From the NCBI RefSeq assembly GCF_001431645.1, contig NZ_LLXU01000081.1, positions 1 through 59,536 of the forward strand: a stretch of DNA of 59,536 bases. The letters run 5' to 3'. This DNA comes from Stenotrophomonas panacihumi (GTDB lineage: Bacteria; Pseudomonadota; Gammaproteobacteria; Xanthomonadales; Xanthomonadaceae). The notes beneath the pieces were generated by a model. It searched no databases. It saw only the letters and a program-made list of their open reading frames with translations, and was not told the DNA's origin. Made by a program: the position numbers and the translations under genes. Within the stretch, counting starts at the first letter, position 1, and each line of letters opens with the position of its first letter. Of this stretch, positions 57,858 to 59,536 are shown in pieces.

Positions 57858-59096
57858 ATGCCCACCTCCGACAACGAACTGGTCACCGCCGCCGAGGCCT
57901 GCCGCCTGCTGGGCATCAGCACCGCCACGCTCTACGCCTATGTGAGCCGGGGGCTGCTGGGTTCGCGGCCCGGGCCCGACCACCGCAGCCGGGTGTACCT
58001 GCGCGCGGATGTCGACCGGCTGGCCCAGCGCAAGCGGGCGGGCCGGGGCGCCGCGCGTGGCGCGGCACAGAGCCTGGATCGCGGGCTGCCGGTGCTGGAG
58101 ACGCGCATCTCGCTGATCCGCCCGGACTCACCCTACTACCGTGGGCAATCGGCGGTGGCGGCGGTGCGCGCCGGCGCCACGCTGGAGGACATCGCGCGGC
58201 TGCTGTGGGATTGCGGCGAGCAGGATCCCTTCGCCGCGCCGTTCGCCAGCGCCTGGCCGCAACGCGTGCAGGACGTGGCGGGCGATGCCAGCCTGCCGCC
58301 GATCGAACGCGCCCTGGCGTGCATCCCGCTGCTGGCGCTGGACGTTCGCCAGGCCTTCAACCCGGCGCTGCCGGTGCGGCGCGAAATCGCCGCCACGCTG
58401 CTGCGCCACAACGCGGCGCTGCTCGTGGCGCGTGCGCCGGACGCGCGCCCGGTGCATGAATTGCTGGGCGATGCATGGCGCCCCGGCGATGCGGATTTCG
58501 CCGAACTCGTCCGCGCCGCGCTGGTGCTGTGCGCCGACCACGAACTCAATGTGTCCGCGTTCGCCGCACGCGTGGTGGCCTCCACCGGCGCGCACCTGCA
58601 CGCCACGGTCTGCGCGGGCCTCTCGGCGTTGTCCGGCCCCCGCCATGGCGGCGCCACGATGCGTGCCTATGCGTTGCTGCGCGACGCATTGGATAGCGGC
58701 GACCCGGCCGGCTTCATCGCCTCGCGCTGGCAGCGTGGCGAAGACCTGCCCGGCTTCGGCCACGTGCTGTACCCGCACGGCGACCCGCGCGGCGCCGAAG
58801 TGCTGCGCATGCTGCGCGAACGGCGCGGCGATGCGCCGGCGATGGCGCATGTCGAAACGGTGATCGCCGCCGCGGAAGAAGCCAGCGGCCAGCATCCGAA
58901 CATCGATGGCCTGCTCGCCGCGCTGTGTTTCGTGCACGACCTGCCCGCCGCGCCGGCGCTGGTGCTGTTCGCGGCCGGGCGCTCGGCCGGTTGGCTGGCG
59001 CATGCGCAGGAGCAACAGGCGCTGGGCACGCTGATCCGGCCGCGTGCGCGCTATACCGGGCTGCCGCCGGGCGGCGCGGACGAAGAAGCCGGCTGA
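57858..59096 (+). CDS. HTH-citrate synthase fusion, candidate regulator of the prp operon
   Basis: A 412-residue fusion. The first ~65 residues form a MerR/excisionase-type HTH (VTAAEACRLLGISTATLYAY, SRVYLRADVDRLAQRK), followed by an Arg/Gly/Ala linker (about 58-75) and a complete citrate synthase fold. The usual catalytic triad appears present: His263 in SGPRHGGAT, His302 in LPGFGHVLY and Asp350 in PNIDGLL; substrate arginines are likely in GRSAGWLAHAQEQ and RPRARYTG. It is divergent from prpB and no PrpR- or GntR-type regulator is present. It could be an active enzyme, a metabolite-sensing repressor, or both; I know of no characterised member. Confidence 0.92.
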   Translation: MPTSDNELVTAAEACRLLGISTATLYAYVSRGLLGSRPGPDHRSRVYLRADVDRLAQRKRAGRGAARGAAQSLDRGLPVLETRISLIRPDSPYYRGQSAVAAVRAGATLEDIARLLWDCGEQDPFAAPFASAWPQRVQDVAGDASLPPIERALACIPLLALDVRQAFNPALPVRREIAATLLRHNAALLVARAPDARPVHELLGDAWRPGDADFAELVRAALVLCADHELNVSAFAARVVASTGAHLHATVCAGLSALSGPRHGGATMRAYALLRDALDSGDPAGFIASRWQRGEDLPGFGHVLYPHGDPRGAEVLRMLRERRGDAPAMAHVETVIAAAEEASGQHPNIDGLLAALCFVHDLPAAPALVLFAAGRSAGWLAHAQEQQALGTLIRPRARYTGLPPGGADEEAG

Positions 59097-59156
59097 CGGT
59101 TTGCCGGCCATCGGCCAGCGCCCGTAAGCTGCGCGGCACTTTTCGAAGACCTTGCC

Positions 59157-59534
59157 ATGCCCCCCTCGCCCGACCTGCCGCTGGATGACCTGATGCCCTG
59201 GCTGTTCGCGCTGTGGGTCGCGGTGGGTCTGGCGGCGCTCGCGTTCTTCCGCCACACCCGTAACGCGCGGCTCAAGCGCGGTGTATGGATCGCCTTGATG
59301 CTGGGCGCCGACGCGGTGTTCCTCGGCGTGGTCTGGGCAACGGGCGCGCCCTGGTATTTTTTCGCGCTCGCGCTGGGCGTGGTGGCGATCGGCACGCGCC
59401 GCAGCCTGGCGATGACGCGCTTCTGCGACGCCTGCGGCGGCAACCATTTCCCGATGGACGGGCAAACGGCGCCGACGACCTGCCGCCACTGCGGGGCCGA
59501 CCTGCAGGCCGCGCGCCCGCCCACCGTGCACTGA
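59157..59534 (+). CDS. Membrane protein with C-terminal zinc ribbon
   Basis: A 125-residue protein with three hydrophobic helices (about 12-30, 42-60, 66-80) and a small cytoplasmic-type zinc ribbon near the end (CDACGGNHF, then CRHCGADL). I recognise no named family. The stop is complete at 59532-59534, two bases before the window ends. It follows the HTH-citrate synthase gene by 60 bp on the same strand and may be co-transcribed. Confidence 0.75.
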   Translation: MPPSPDLPLDDLMPWLFALWVAVGLAALAFFRHTRNARLKRGVWIALMLGADAVFLGVVWATGAPWYFFALALGVVAIGTRRSLAMTRFCDACGGNHFPMDGQTAPTTCRHCGADLQAARPPTVH

Positions 59535-59536
59535 CC

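Noticed and set aside
55550..58459. A long plus-strand open frame across prpC and prpB
   Set aside because: It lies antisense to two well-conserved genes and only enters real coding sense out of frame; no domain is visible.

Overview
The window comes from a high-GC gammaproteobacterial chromosome, most likely family Xanthomonadaceae (Lysobacteraceae; a Pseudoxanthomonas, Luteimonas or Lysobacter-like organism). I infer this from a LexA2-type SOS cassette with its characteristic operator, a PilH-like receiver protein, an acnD/prpF-type methylcitrate operon with a divergent HTH-citrate synthase, and GC-rich intergenic repeats of xanthomonad type. I cannot fix the genus. Nearly all DNA is coding and the window looks like core chromosome: there is no phage, transposase, CRISPR array, tRNA or rRNA.

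Layout. 1-6.2 kb: a PmrAB-like two-component system (the kinase is cut by the window edge, which carries a perfect palindrome) diverges from an envelope-remodelling operon of ArnT-like GT39, PAP2 phosphatase and EptA. 6.3-10.4 kb: M2 zinc peptidase lipoprotein, two small unknown proteins, and a Bcr/CflA drug transporter. 10.6-13.8 kb: tandem glycine riboswitch and gcvP. 13.8-14.2 kb: terminator and composite repeats. 14.2-18.2 kb: large catalase katE, PAS-AraC regulator, AlkB-like dioxygenase and a small unknown. 18.2-24.2 kb: the SOS mutagenesis operon lexA2-imuA-imuB-dnaE2 with a palindromic operator. 24.2-26.7 kb: small molybdopterin-fold protein, histone H1-like protein, chromosomal ParB-like protein and a membrane protein.

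26.8-33.9 kb: secreted GH92 mannosidase, DUF3144, ThuA and DUF1428 proteins, a TonB-dependent siderophore receptor and a membrane protein. 34-39.1 kb: purA, hflC and hflK on the minus strand, then a YhdH/AcuI-type reductase and PilH-like regulator. 39.2-41.9 kb: a heat-shock pair (hsp20, cbpA) behind a sigma-32-like promoter, divergent from a peroxiredoxin and a ferritin-like protein. 41.9-49.3 kb: PBP1C and its alpha-2-macroglobulin partner, divergent from a Fic protein whose promoter is flanked by three copies of an 8-bp motif.

50.7-59.5 kb: the methylcitrate cycle for propionyl-CoA use (prpB, prpC, acnD, an SRPBCC protein, prpF). It diverges from a protein that joins a DNA-binding HTH to a citrate synthase fold whose catalytic residues look intact. 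That protein, with the cluster of TTGAT half-sites in the shared promoter region, is the best candidate here for an uncharacterised regulatory system: an enzyme-fold sensor controlling the pathway that uses the same chemistry.
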